Notes: generated by a model not told the origin, from the sequence alone. Counted from the stretch's first letter, positions 26,332 through 35,602 are shown. The stretch: 64,000 nt of DNA from Lactobacillus kimbladii (GCF_000970755.1 NZ_KQ034007.1:124001-188000); one strand, 5' to 3'. Program-made: numbers and translations.

Positions 26332-27288
26332 ATGAAATCGAATTGGAAATACATTTTGTCGTGGCTGTTATTAATGGTAGGCGGCTTTTACTTAATCAAC
26401 GCATTGATCATGGTCGGCGTGATAGATGATTTCATTGAAAACATGCTGGTCACGATTGGAATAAATATTATCTTAGCTACCGGGTTAAACCTGATTATCG
26501 GTTTTAGTGGTCAATTTTCTCTAGGTCATGCTGGTTTCATGGCCATTGGAGCATATGCTACCGCGATTATTACTCAACGCATGAGTAGCGAAGCTGGCTT
26601 TTTAATCTCAATGCTCGTAGGTGTGCTGATAGCCATTGTAATTGCTGCAGTTATTGGTACGGCAACTTTCATTCGTTTAAAGGGTGACTATTTAGCAATC
26701 GCAACTCTAGGAGCAGCTGAAATTATCCGCAATGTCATTAATAATTTGAAAATTACTGGTGGAGCGGCAGGGTTATACAATATTCCTCAGTTATGCTCAT
26801 GGCCAACTGTTTATATCTTGGTTTGTGTGACCACAATCATTTTGACCAACTTCATTCGTTCAAAAAATGGTCGGGCAATTAAAGCCGTTCGTGAAGACGA
26901 AATTGCTGCTGAAGCAATGGGAATTAATACTACTAAATGGAAGCTGGCAGCTTTCGTTCTAGGTGGCGCAACTGCTGCAATAGCTGGCAGTCTTCATGCT
27001 TCATTCTTGCAAACAATATCTCCTTCAAACTTTGGTATCATGGAATCTATCTCTATCTTAGTTATTGTTGTTTTGGGTGGTGTTGGCAGTATGACTGGCA
27101 CGTTTGTTGCGGCGATTGTTTTAGGCGTTTTAGATACCGTTTTACAAAGTTTCGGTGCGTTAAGAATGGTGATCTATGCTATAGTCCTGATACTAATCAT
27201 GATTTTCAAGCCATCAGGACTTTTAGGTAACTGGGAATTCTCACTTAAAAATTTGACACGCCATTTCGGCAAAAAGGAAAGGAGCTAG
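26332..27288 (+). CDS. livM: branched-chain amino-acid ABC permease LivM
   Basis: 318 residues, about nine hydrophobic helices. GLNLIIGFSGQFSLGHAGFM and the coupling motif RAIKAVREDEIAAEAMGIN are characteristic of LivM. ATG 26332 starts 9 nt after livH, with AGGTGG. It ends with a basic cytosolic tail. Confidence 0.93.
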   Translation: MKSNWKYILSWLLLMVGGFYLINALIMVGVIDDFIENMLVTIGINIILATGLNLIIGFSGQFSLGHAGFMAIGAYATAIITQRMSSEAGFLISMLVGVLIAIVIAAVIGTATFIRLKGDYLAIATLGAAEIIRNVINNLKITGGAAGLYNIPQLCSWPTVYILVCVTTIILTNFIRSKNGRAIKAVREDEIAAEAMGINTTKWKLAAFVLGGATAAIAGSLHASFLQTISPSNFGIMESISILVIVVLGGVGSMTGTFVAAIVLGVLDTVLQSFGALRMVIYAIVLILIMIFKPSGLLGNWEFSLKNLTRHFGKKERS

Positions 27289-27291
27289 TAT

Positions 27292-28074
27292 ATGCCACAC
27301 TTATTAGATGTTGACCACGTAGTGCGCAAGTTTGGTGGGTTAACTGCAGTTAATGATGTCTCACTTCATCTGGATAAGCACGAACTAGTTGCCTTGATTG
27401 GTCCTAATGGTGCAGGTAAAACCACTTTGTTCAACTTGCTAACTGGAATGGTGCAAGTCACTAGTGGAAAGATCAACTTGCAAGTTGATGATCAAAATTA
27501 TGATTTAACGCATAAAAGTGCTGTGCAAATTGCAGACTTAGGTTTATCCCGTACATTTCAAAATATTCGCTTATTTAAAGACTTAACTGTTATGGATAAT
27601 GTCCTAACTGCAATGACAAATGAATATAAAGAAAACTTTTTAACAACAGTTTTTCGTTTACCCAGTTTTTATAAAACGGAAAAGGAAATGAAGGAAGCTG
27701 CGCAAAAGCTATTAGCAATCTTTGATTTAACGGATAATGAACAAACTTTGGCTAAGAATTTGCCTTATGGAACGCAAAGACGCTTGGAAATAGTACGTGC
27801 TTTGGCTACTCACCCGCAGATTCTTTTCCTGGATGAACCTGCTGCTGGTATGAACCCAGAAGAAACAGCGGATTTGACTAATCTTATTAAGTATATTCAG
27901 AAGGAATTTCAGATCACAGTTTTGTTAATTGAGCATGACATGTCTTTAGTTATGAACCTGGCTGAAAGAATTTATGTACTTGATCAAGGCGAGATATTGG
28001 CTACCGGGTCTCCTGAAGAAATTAAGGCAAATCCTAAAGTTGTTGAAGCATATCTAGGAGAGGGTGATGACTAG
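27292..28074 (+). CDS. livG: branched-chain amino-acid ABC ATPase LivG
   Basis: 260 residues. Walker A GPNGAGKTT, the LivG-specific LSRTFQNIRLFKDLTVMDNV segment, a diverged signature LPYGTQRRLEIVRAL, Walker B ILFLDEPAAGMNPEE and the EHDM switch. ATG 27292 has AAAGGAG and follows livM by 3 nt. Confidence 0.94.
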   Translation: MPHLLDVDHVVRKFGGLTAVNDVSLHLDKHELVALIGPNGAGKTTLFNLLTGMVQVTSGKINLQVDDQNYDLTHKSAVQIADLGLSRTFQNIRLFKDLTVMDNVLTAMTNEYKENFLTTVFRLPSFYKTEKEMKEAAQKLLAIFDLTDNEQTLAKNLPYGTQRRLEIVRALATHPQILFLDEPAAGMNPEETADLTNLIKYIQKEFQITVLLIEHDMSLVMNLAERIYVLDQGEILATGSPEEIKANPKVVEAYLGEGDD

Positions 28075-28785
28075 ATGGCAATGTTAGAAGTTCGTGACCT
28101 GTCTGTAAATTATGGTGTTATTCAAGCTGTTAAGAATGTCAGTTTTGAAATTAACCAAGGTGAAATCGTAACCCTAATCGGAGCTAATGGAGCTGGTAAG
28201 TCAACTATTGTTAAGACAATTTCTGGCTTGTTGAAACCCAAAAGTGGTCAAATTTTCTACCTTGGTGAAGAAATAGATCACAAAAGTGCTCCGCAAATTG
28301 TCAGCGCAGGTATCTCCCAAGTAGCAGAAGGTCGGCATATTTTTGCCGGAATGACCGTAATGGAGAATCTGCAGATGGGTGCGTTTTTGCAAAAGAATCA
28401 TGATGAAGTTTCAAAAACCTACAAAGATATTTTTGAACGCTTTCCAATTTTGAAAAAAAGACGTAATCAGGATGCAGCTACCTTGTCAGGTGGTGAGCAG
28501 CAAATGTTGGCCATGGGTCGTGCCTTAATGGCAAAGCCAAAATTATTGCTGCTTGATGAACCATCAATGGGTTTGTCTCCCTTGTATATTCAAGAAATAT
28601 TTAAAATTATTAAAGAACTAAACGAAAAAGGTACAACTATTTTGTTGATAGAACAAAATGCTAAACAAGCTCTATCTATTGCCGATCGTGGTTATGTATT
28701 GGCAACAGGAGTAGTGCAATTAAGTGGTACTGGTCAAGAATTGTTGGCTAACCCAGAAGTACAGAAAGTGTATTTTGGTGGTTAG
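28075..28785 (+). CDS. livF: branched-chain amino-acid ABC ATPase LivF
   Basis: 236 residues. Walker A GANGAGKST, VAEGRHIFAGMTVMENLQMG (LivF hallmark), signature LSGGEQQML, Walker B LLLLDEPSMGLSP. Its ATG directly follows the livG stop codon (GAGGGTGATGAC as ribosome site), so translation is coupled. Completes the LivHMGF importer. Confidence 0.94.
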   Translation: MAMLEVRDLSVNYGVIQAVKNVSFEINQGEIVTLIGANGAGKSTIVKTISGLLKPKSGQIFYLGEEIDHKSAPQIVSAGISQVAEGRHIFAGMTVMENLQMGAFLQKNHDEVSKTYKDIFERFPILKKRRNQDAATLSGGEQQMLAMGRALMAKPKLLLLDEPSMGLSPLYIQEIFKIIKELNEKGTTILLIEQNAKQALSIADRGYVLATGVVQLSGTGQELLANPEVQKVYFGG

Positions 28786-28824
28786 TGGTAATCAAGTTGT
28801 TGTAATGACAATGATGTTAATTCA

Positions 28825-28853
28825 TTGTTAAGTCAGATAGTGAAAACTATAGA
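28825..28853 (+). promoter_or_regulatory. promoter of the second livJ unit
   Basis: TTGTTA (28825-28830), 17-nt spacer, TATAGA (28848-28853). It gives livJ2 its own transcription start in addition to read-through from livF, since no terminator follows livF before the second attenuator. Confidence 0.6.
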
Positions 28854-28884
28854 GTTTACATAAAATTCTGAGGAGGTAATTGTG

Positions 28885-28974
28885 ATGGAAACGAACTATT
28901 TTAAACAAAAGAGTAATATGAATATCTTTCAAACTCAGGATTTAGTTGCCTTGTTGTTGGAGCGCAGGACTTAA
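28885..28974 (+). CDS. leucine-rich leader peptide of livJ2
   Basis: A 29-codon ORF with AGGAGG (28871-28876) at 8 nt. It ends QDLVALLLERRT. Codons 23-25 are three TTG Leu codons (28951-28959) and codon 20 is TTA, exactly as in the first leader, although the first 18 residues are quite different. Conservation is confined to the control region, as expected for an attenuation peptide. Confidence 0.85.
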   Translation: METNYFKQKSNMNIFQTQDLVALLLERRT

Positions 28975-29092
28975 CATACATGAATTACGTGATGTAATTT
29001 AAAGTAGTTAAGCCCTAGTTTGCGTGCCAATGATTGGGGTTTAACTAATTGATAATTTAAGCCTCATTCATTGATTTGAATGAGGCTTTTTT
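28966..29092 (+). promoter_or_regulatory. leucine attenuator of livJ2
   Basis: Segment 1, GGACTTAAC (28967-28975), pairs with segment 2, GTTAAGCCC (29007-29015), with one A-C mismatch. Segment 2, AGTTAAGCCC (29006-29015), also pairs over 10 bp with GGGTTTAACT in segment 3 (29037-29046). Segment 3 (29028-29044) pairs with segment 4 (29057-29073) at 16 of 17 positions. The terminator is AAGCCTCATTCA / TGAATGAGGCTT (29059-29070 / 29077-29088) plus T-run. An extra small hairpin AATTAC/GTAATT (28984-28989 / 28994-28999) sits between segments 1 and 2. The logic is the same as for the first liv attenuator. Confidence 0.82.
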
Positions 29093-29140
29093 GTGGTCAA
29101 TTTTAGTTAAAGAATAGAAAGAATAGTTAGAAGGAACAAG

Positions 29141-30346
29141 ATGATGGATAATATTAGTGGTATTAAAAAAATAATGAATGTTGTAATCACTGGCATGGCA
29201 GCTTTTATGCTGGCAGGCTGTACTGTTGCTAAAAGCAGTAGTGGGGATGGAACTAAGCAAGATAAAGATTCAGTCAAAATTGGCGTCAACATGGAGTTGT
29301 CTGGAGCTGCAGCTGGTTATGGCAACGCTCAAAAGCAAGGTATTCAATTAGCAGTTAGTGAAATTAATAAAAAAGGCGGCATTGATGTTAATGGTCGTAA
29401 GAAAAAAATCAAACTGATCATGCGTGATAATAAAACTGCTATTTCTACTTCTGCTTCAGTTGCCGCCCAATTAGCTACGAAAGAAAAGGTAGCAGCAATT
29501 GTAGGACCAGCAACTACTAATGCCGGCACAGCTGAAATTCCTAATATTACTAAAGCTAAGGTACCAAGTGTCAGCCCTTCAGCGACAGATCCAAATTACA
29601 CTTTACAAAAGAATGGTAAAGTTCAGCCATTTGTTTTTAGGGCATGTTACCAAAATAATTTTCAAGGCGGTAGTGCAGCCAAGTTCGTAATGAATAACAT
29701 TAAGGCAAAGAGAGTGGCTGTCTATACTGACAATTCAAGTGACTATGGTAACGGTCTTGCTAAAGCATTTAAGAAAACTTATAAAGGCAAGATAGTTGAT
29801 AGTCAAACATTTTCAGAGGGTGACAAAGATTTTAACGCTGTATTAACTTCGTTTAAAGCTAAGAAAGTCGATGCTATTTACGTTCCCGGCTACTACACTG
29901 AAGTTGGCTTAATAATTAAGCAAGCGCGTCAAATTGGAATTAAGGCACCAATTGTCGGTAGTGATGGCATGGCTGATCCGAAGCTGGTACAGATTGCTGG
30001 TGCTAAAAATGCAAGTAAAATCTACTATACTACGCCATTTTCAACACAGGTAGCTGCCAAGGATCCAACTGCTTCTAAATTTATGCGTGATTTCAAGAAC
30101 CGCTACCATGAAGAAGCACCAACTTTTTCTGCTTTAGCTTATGATGCGGTATATATGATTAAAGAAGCAATCGAAAATGAAAAATCCGATGATTCTGCAA
30201 AAATCACGAAGGGTCTGGAACAAATTAAAGATTTTACTGGCGTAACTGGGAAAATCACTGTAGATAAAGATCATAATCCTGAGAAACCAATTGCTGTAGA
30301 AGAATTAATTAATGGTAAAGTGGGTAAAACTTTTAAAATTGAATAA
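29141..30346 (+). CDS. livJ: branched-chain amino-acid ABC transporter, lipoprotein binding protein 2
   Basis: 401 residues (400 if the second ATG, 29144, is used; the AAGGA spacing slightly favours it). Lipobox FMLAGC then the same type I binding-protein fold as livJ1, with long collinear identity (for example DNSSDYG and YVPGYYTE in both). Differences cluster near ligand-contact segments, such as GATTNA-type GPATTNAGTAEIP instead of GPATTNCGTAEIP, so ligand preference may differ. It likely feeds the same LivHMGF complex. Confidence 0.9.
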   Translation: MMDNISGIKKIMNVVITGMAAFMLAGCTVAKSSSGDGTKQDKDSVKIGVNMELSGAAAGYGNAQKQGIQLAVSEINKKGGIDVNGRKKKIKLIMRDNKTAISTSASVAAQLATKEKVAAIVGPATTNAGTAEIPNITKAKVPSVSPSATDPNYTLQKNGKVQPFVFRACYQNNFQGGSAAKFVMNNIKAKRVAVYTDNSSDYGNGLAKAFKKTYKGKIVDSQTFSEGDKDFNAVLTSFKAKKVDAIYVPGYYTEVGLIIKQARQIGIKAPIVGSDGMADPKLVQIAGAKNASKIYYTTPFSTQVAAKDPTASKFMRDFKNRYHEEAPTFSALAYDAVYMIKEAIENEKSDDSAKITKGLEQIKDFTGVTGKITVDKDHNPEKPIAVEELINGKVGKTFKIE

Positions 30347-30364
30347 GACTTATTTTTAGGTAAT

Positions 30365-30404
30365 AAAAAGGTTAGCTTTTCTAGCAAAGCTAACCTTTTT
30401 GATT
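30365..30404. terminator. bidirectional terminator
   Basis: AAAAAGGTTAGCTTT (30365-30379) pairs perfectly with AAAGCTAACCTTTTT (30386-30400), between convergent livJ2 and the methyltransferase gene. Confidence 0.9.
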
Positions 30405-30419
30405 GTATTAATACTGATT

Positions 30420-31274
30420 TTACAATTTTTGTGCAACTACTGAAAAAGTCAATGGAATCTGTGGTGAATCAGCTGGAAGTGTCCAACCTTCTTGGCTTTT
30501 ATCATAGATTAGTGATGGCAAAGACTTCCAATCACTAATTTTATGCTCTCCTACGTTTTTAATAGTTAAACCAGCAGCAATTAATGAATTAATAATTTCT
30601 GCAAAATCATGAGCCCAATTATGGTTTGTCTGATGCTTTATTTTCCCATTAGAATTTGGTGTATATGAAGCATCTGATTGATAAGTAATCTCAGTGCCGC
30701 TAAAGTAACCCAGCTTAATTTCTAACCCGGCATTATCAAGTGCAAATAACAAAGGGTGATTGTCACGAATCATGAATATTCCACCAGGAGCAAGGAGTTG
30801 AGCAATAGATTTTGCCCATGATTTTAATTCTGGCAGCCAAGTAATTGTACCTGCGCTAGTCACAATTATGTCGAATTGTCCTAATTTTTCCGGCATAGCT
30901 TTTGCGGCATAGCGAGCGTCGCCTTCAACGTAGGTAATTGAAGTATTAGCCTCTTGGGACAATTTGCGTGCATACTTTAATGCAGCAGGTGAAAAGTCCA
31001 GGCCGTAAACGTCTTTAGATCCTAGGCGTGCCCAACTGAGCGTATCATCTCCAATATGGCATTGCAAATGAAGTAGTCGCTTATTTTCAACTGAATTATG
31101 AGTCAAAAAGGGTCTGAGTACGTCTAAATCACGTTTAACAGTTGTAGTTACAGCATTTTTGTCTTTAGCAAACTGAGTAAGATCGCCATAACCACCATTT
31201 GCATGTACATCAGCGCGATCATTCCAGTTATTCAAGTTGTCAGCAACGTCAGACATATCATTTTTTGATTTCAT
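30420..31274 (-). CDS. class I SAM-dependent methyltransferase
   Basis: 284 residues. SAM-binding motif I region HLQCHIGDDTLSWARLGS with acidic motif II in VYGLDFSPAAL (Asp after the second strand), then ITYVEGDARYA and DIIVTSAGTITWLPEL. The type is the Methyltransf_25/11 group; the substrate is unknown. ATG 31274 has AGGAGAA at 8 nt. An alternative ATG 31301 overlaps the stop of the upstream phosphatase gene, and either way the two genes form one operon. Confidence 0.82.
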   Translation of the reverse strand: MKSKNDMSDVADNLNNWNDRADVHANGGYGDLTQFAKDKNAVTTTVKRDLDVLRPFLTHNSVENKRLLHLQCHIGDDTLSWARLGSKDVYGLDFSPAALKYARKLSQEANTSITYVEGDARYAAKAMPEKLGQFDIIVTSAGTITWLPELKSWAKSIAQLLAPGGIFMIRDNHPLLFALDNAGLEIKLGYFSGTEITYQSDASYTPNSNGKIKHQTNHNWAHDFAEIINSLIAAGLTIKNVGEHKISDWKSLPSLIYDKSQEGWTLPADSPQIPLTFSVVAQKL

Positions 31275-31300
31275 AAAATGTTCTCCTGTTAATTGAGGCA

Positions 31301-31945
31301 TCAGAGCTTTAATTTGTCATATGAAACAACTTTTTTCTCTTGCTCTGTCATATTCATCACTGTAATTGAAGCATTACGAGGTCGTTCTTTAATATCAAAA
31401 TCGCTGTAACGATCGGCAATACTATGAATGGTAAAGCCGTGAGTCACGAGCAAAATATTTTCAGCCCCATCTAATTGACTGATTAATTTAAATCCCTTAT
31501 TTATTCTGTGCCAATATTCTTTAGCATTTTCTGCGTCATGAAAAGGATCGGCTTCTTTAATCCAGTCTTTCACTGTGTCTAATGATTCATTTTTGAGCAT
31601 TTCAGCATGGCTTTTATAACCGTGAGGACCACTGATCATTTGCCAAGCAGCATCTGAATCCATACCTTCAAAATAGCCGTAAAAATGTTCACGGAAAAAA
31701 GGAGTTGCGATATGTTGAATTTCATCACGGTTAACATTGTGTTTAATGATGATATCACAAGTGTCGCTGGCTCTTTTCATATCACTTGATAATGCAATGT
31801 CAAAAGGCACATCTTTTAAAGCTTCACCAACTTGGTCAGCACCTGCTATTCCTTTTTCTGTTAGTGGGGTATCACACCAGCCTTGCATTTTATTATAGCG
31901 GTTAATAAAGGTTTCACCGTGACGTACTATATATATTCTTTTCAT
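31301..31945 (-). CDS. histidine phosphatase family protein
   Basis: 214 residues. YIVRHGET near the N-terminus (catalytic phospho-His), followed by MQGWCDTPLTEKG, and the second active-site His in VTHGFTIHSI. These are the marks of the phosphoglycerate-mutase-like (histidine phosphatase) superfamily. Phosphatase activity on small molecules is more likely than mutase activity. The longer frame from GTG 31957 is rejected because that GTG is part of the ribosome site GAGGAG of ATG 31945. Confidence 0.88.
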   Translation of the reverse strand: MKRIYIVRHGETFINRYNKMQGWCDTPLTEKGIAGADQVGEALKDVPFDIALSSDMKRASDTCDIIIKHNVNRDEIQHIATPFFREHFYGYFEGMDSDAAWQMISGPHGYKSHAEMLKNESLDTVKDWIKEADPFHDAENAKEYWHRINKGFKLISQLDGAENILLVTHGFTIHSIADRYSDFDIKERPRNASITVMNMTEQEKKVVSYDKLKL

Positions 31946-31969
31946 TTTACTCCTCACAAATCTAATTTT

Positions 31970-32638
31970 TTATTCTTTGTATAACTTTTGAACATTTTCA
32001 ACGTCGACAGGCTCAATTGGATACAAAGAACCGGTAGGATACATTACAGACACTCCATTATTATGTTTTAGTCCGATTGCATGTCCCAATTCATGTTCGA
32101 CAGTATTTAAAATACGTTGGTAAGTATAACTATATGGTGAAAAATTCTGTAAATAATAAATATTTAACCTGGTAACTGCGGAATACATGATTCCGGTTTT
32201 CACATAATAATGAAAAGTAGTATAACCCGCATAATTAGTATTTGGGCTGTAAACCTGCTCAATTACGATATTAGCTTTTTTCTTGCTTTTGGCTTCAGTA
32301 AAAGTAAAGGCTTTGGTATCATTCCATGCATCAATTGCATCTTTAGTAGCTGAAATTAATTCTTCATTATCATTAAGATCAATGTAAACAGTGGCTTTAG
32401 GCTTTTTCCAGTGCCAAGAAGAAGCTATAGCAGCTGTATTCTTTTTCTTGGTCTTTTTAGTTTTCTTTGTTTTCTTTTTAGCTTTTTTTGCCTTTTTAGC
32501 AGTTTTCTTGGCATAAACAGTCTGAGAAGGCCAACTGAATACAGAATTATCAGCAATCGGAGCAACTGTACTTTCAATTGTAAAAGTTACAACCAGCGCA
32601 CATGCTAATTTTGATAAAAAATGACAAAATCTTTTCAT
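31970..32638 (-). CDS. secreted matrixin-like zinc metalloprotease
   Basis: 222 residues. Signal peptide (about 1-25), a lysine-rich tract (about 44-68, alternating K, T and A), then a metzincin catalytic domain: HELGHAIGLKH (His182, Glu183, His186, His192) with the Met-turn VMYP (Met199). That is the HExxHxxGxxH signature of matrixins (M10). No prodomain cysteine switch is visible. The lysine-rich stretch may bind teichoic acids or the cell surface. It acts outside the cell or at the wall. It is first in a minus-strand set with the phosphatase and methyltransferase, though a functional link is not evident. Confidence 0.87.
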   Translation of the reverse strand: MKRFCHFLSKLACALVVTFTIESTVAPIADNSVFSWPSQTVYAKKTAKKAKKAKKKTKKTKKTKKKNTAAIASSWHWKKPKATVYIDLNDNEELISATKDAIDAWNDTKAFTFTEAKSKKKANIVIEQVYSPNTNYAGYTTFHYYVKTGIMYSAVTRLNIYYLQNFSPYSYTYQRILNTVEHELGHAIGLKHNNGVSVMYPTGSLYPIEPVDVENVQKLYKE

Positions 32639-32841
32639 ACCTTAATCAACTCCATTACCTTACATTATATAGGAAAAGTAGAAAAAGTTTCATAATTTAC
32701 TGACTTTAACACATAAAATTATAATCGTTATCTGGAAATTTTTACAGATTTCACTGTTTAGCAAAAAACGAATCCAAGGTTTTAATATAAACCGATTTCA
32801 TGGTAAAATAGAATGCAAGTTTTGGAAAATTAGGTGAGTTT

Positions 32842-35136
32842 ATGACAAAAGCGATGGATGATAGAGAATTTGAGCAAAAGCATCTCGATAAGATTTTAAA
32901 AATGATACGGGCTAAAAAAGCCGAGTTGTCCTCGTCAATTAAGTCCGCTGAAGGAGAAGCCCAAGATCTTAATTCACACTTTTTTGATGATGTAAAATTA
33001 GATTATGACGGCTATTCAACATCTATGGAAACTGCTTTGTCTATTCACCAGCAACAGCAGTTACTTGATGAACGTCAAAATGCTTGGCAGCATGCCGCAA
33101 AGCAACTAAGCACTGTCCAAAAATTAGAGCAAAAGCCATATTTTGCCAGAGTTGATTTCAAAGAAACTAATGAAAAACCAGAAACTATTTATATTGGTCT
33201 GAGTTCTTTTGCGGACAAAAATAATCATTTCTTGATTTATGATTGGCGTGCACCAATTTCATCAATTTATTATGATGGCAAGATTGGTAAGGTTTCTTAT
33301 ATGTCGCCTGAAGGTGAAATTACCGTTGATATGACCAAAAAGCGGCAGTTCATGATTGAAAACGGCAAGATTATTAACATGTTTGACACTAATGAGTCTA
33401 TTGGTGATCAGATGCTGCTGGAAGTTTTAGGTGAAAAATCCGGCACGCAAATGAAATCAATTGTGACAACGATTCAGCGTGAGCAGAACAAAATCATTAG
33501 GAACACCAGTGCAGACTTATTGTTTGTTCAAGGAGCGGCAGGCTCTGGTAAAACTTCTGCAATATTACAGAGGATTGCCTATCTGCTGTATCGCTATCGT
33601 GGCAACCTTACCAGTAGTGACGTCATCATGTTTAGTCCTAATCAATTGTTTAATGATTATATAAAAAATGTTTTGCCCGAGATGGGTGAACAAAATATGG
33701 TACAAATGACATACTGGCAATTTGTAGCAAGACGATTGCCTGGAATGACTGTTGAAAATTTATTTGATCAATTTGAAGACAGCAAAGCTGATTCTGCAAT
33801 TAGTCAATTTAAGGATTCAACAAATTTCTTTAATTTGCTGCACCATTATGCTAAACACCTCAATAATCGAGGCGTAATTTTTAAAAATATTTACTTCCGC
33901 AATAAAAAGAAACCATTTTTTACAAAAGAAAAAATCAGTGAACTCTATTATTCATTTAATTCCAATTATAATTTGAGCAATAGAATTGATGCTACGCGAG
34001 AAGGATTAATAAAATCACTCAATCGCAAGATTAACAGCGAAACTAAAAAGGCCTGGGTGTCAGACGCCATCCAAAATCTTAGTCAAGAGCAGCTAAATGC
34101 TTTATATGATCGTCCAGACCAGGAGTTTGAATCAGAGGAAAAAGAAGAAAAATTCCTCAGTCGTAAAATTGTCGTGAAGGCACTTGATAAAGTTTTCCAG
34201 CAAATTAGACGGAATAATTTTATTAATATGCGTGCACAATATTTGAACTTTTTACGTGCTGTTCCTAAAATGACTGACCTAAGTAAATGGCGAATTGAAG
34301 AAGCAGATTGGCAAAAACATATCGAAGAAGTTAAGCAAAGTTTTATGAAGCATTATATTCATATGAATGATGTTTCGGCCTACTTATATCTTTATGATCT
34401 GATGACAGGCCGTCATGTAGATTATGAAATGCGTTATGCTTTTATTGACGAGATTCAGGATTATACGCCGTTTCAACTTTGCTATCTGAAATATAATTTT
34501 CCTCGCGCTAAATTCACGATGTTGGGTGATTTAAACCAGGCTATTTTTACCAAAGATGAAAGTAGAAGTCTGCTTAAGCAGATCAGTGGTTTATTTGATC
34601 CTGAAAAAACTGATGTTGTCCAATTAACTAAATCTTATCGTTCAACAAAACAGTTGACTGAATTTACCAAGCAAATCCTGCGACAGGGTGAAAAAATTGA
34701 ATCGTTTAACCGTCAGGGTCCTAAACCAGCTCTGTGGCAACGTTCTGATGATACTGCTACAATCAAGGTTTTGGAACAAATATTAGATGAAAATACTCAG
34801 GCTAACATGACAACTGCAATTATTACCAAGGACTTGGCTAGTGCAAAAATTGTGGCAGAAAAGCTTAAAGAAGACAAAGTGAAAGCAACGCTAATTGCTA
34901 CTGCCAATCAGCGCTTAGTTGACGGCACATTGGTCATCCCGTCATATTTAGCTAAGGGTCTCGAATTTGATGCCGTTATTATGTGGGCTGCCTCCAAAGA
35001 AAACTATCATCGCATTGATGAAACGCAGCTTGTCTACACAATCACTTCGCGGGCAATGTACAAGCTTGATATTATTTATACTAACGAAAAGAGTCCACTT
35101 CTTGAAGTAGACCCAGAAACTTATATAGAAAAGTAG
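32842..35136 (+). CDS. helD: HelD-like RNA polymerase recycling ATPase
   Basis: 764 residues. N-terminal antiparallel coiled coil (about 1-95), then a UvrD/Rep-like superfamily 1 motor split by insertions: Walker A GAAGSGKTS (231-239), Walker B FIDEIQDYTPFQ, the GDLNQAIF motif and TKSYRST motif IV region. The length and N-terminal coil fit HelD of Bacillus subtilis (774 residues), which removes stalled RNA polymerase from DNA, rather than UvrD or PcrA. ATG 32842 has TTAGGTGAG. Only 9 nt separate it from the acetyltransferase gene, so they are an operon. Confidence 0.88.
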   Translation: MTKAMDDREFEQKHLDKILKMIRAKKAELSSSIKSAEGEAQDLNSHFFDDVKLDYDGYSTSMETALSIHQQQQLLDERQNAWQHAAKQLSTVQKLEQKPYFARVDFKETNEKPETIYIGLSSFADKNNHFLIYDWRAPISSIYYDGKIGKVSYMSPEGEITVDMTKKRQFMIENGKIINMFDTNESIGDQMLLEVLGEKSGTQMKSIVTTIQREQNKIIRNTSADLLFVQGAAGSGKTSAILQRIAYLLYRYRGNLTSSDVIMFSPNQLFNDYIKNVLPEMGEQNMVQMTYWQFVARRLPGMTVENLFDQFEDSKADSAISQFKDSTNFFNLLHHYAKHLNNRGVIFKNIYFRNKKKPFFTKEKISELYYSFNSNYNLSNRIDATREGLIKSLNRKINSETKKAWVSDAIQNLSQEQLNALYDRPDQEFESEEKEEKFLSRKIVVKALDKVFQQIRRNNFINMRAQYLNFLRAVPKMTDLSKWRIEEADWQKHIEEVKQSFMKHYIHMNDVSAYLYLYDLMTGRHVDYEMRYAFIDEIQDYTPFQLCYLKYNFPRAKFTMLGDLNQAIFTKDESRSLLKQISGLFDPEKTDVVQLTKSYRSTKQLTEFTKQILRQGEKIESFNRQGPKPALWQRSDDTATIKVLEQILDENTQANMTTAIITKDLASAKIVAEKLKEDKVKATLIATANQRLVDGTLVIPSYLAKGLEFDAVIMWAASKENYHRIDETQLVYTITSRAMYKLDIIYTNEKSPLLEVDPETYIEK

Positions 35137-35145
35137 GAATTTTTG

Positions 35146-35595
35146 ATGACTGACAGTGAGAAATTTACCTTCAAGCGGATTGCGCAAATGACAGGTCGTG
35201 AAATGTTTTGTGTAGCTCGTTTACGAATAGATACGTTTGTAACCGAACAAGAAATAACAGCACCAGAGCTTGACGATCAAGATTTAGACTCAATTCAGGT
35301 TTATTTGCTCAACGCTGAGAAAACAAATGCATTGGCCGTTTGTCGTATTTTTCAAGAAAATGGTAAGTGGATGCTAGGCAGAGTAGCAGTAGCTGCAGCA
35401 GCCCGTGGGCAAAAATTAGGAACCAAAATGATGAAACAGGTTCATGAATTCCTGCGTGATCAGGGTGCCGACCGGCTTTATTGTCATGCACAATGGCAGG
35501 CAAAGCCCTTCTATGATTTTTTAGGCTATCACACTGAAGGCGAGCCATTTGTAGAGGCTGACATTAAGCATGTTATGATGTATAAAGATTTATAA
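35146..35595 (+). CDS. GNAT family N-acetyltransferase
   Basis: 149 residues. The acetyl-CoA binding motif is GRVAVAAAARGQKLGTKMMK (R/Q-x-x-G-x-G/A pattern), followed by LYCHAQWQAKPFYDFLGY, similar to the ElaA-type GNAT group. The acceptor is unknown. ATG 35146 with TAGGA 7 nt upstream is preferred over TTG 35143. Confidence 0.8.
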   Translation: MTDSEKFTFKRIAQMTGREMFCVARLRIDTFVTEQEITAPELDDQDLDSIQVYLLNAEKTNALAVCRIFQENGKWMLGRVAVAAAARGQKLGTKMMKQVHEFLRDQGADRLYCHAQWQAKPFYDFLGYHTEGEPFVEADIKHVMMYKDL

Positions 35596-35602
35596 AAATG
35601 AT

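Noticed and set aside
26937-27230. 97-codon ORF in another frame of livM
   Set aside because: Cys/Trp-rich composition typical of an out-of-frame shadow of a membrane protein gene.
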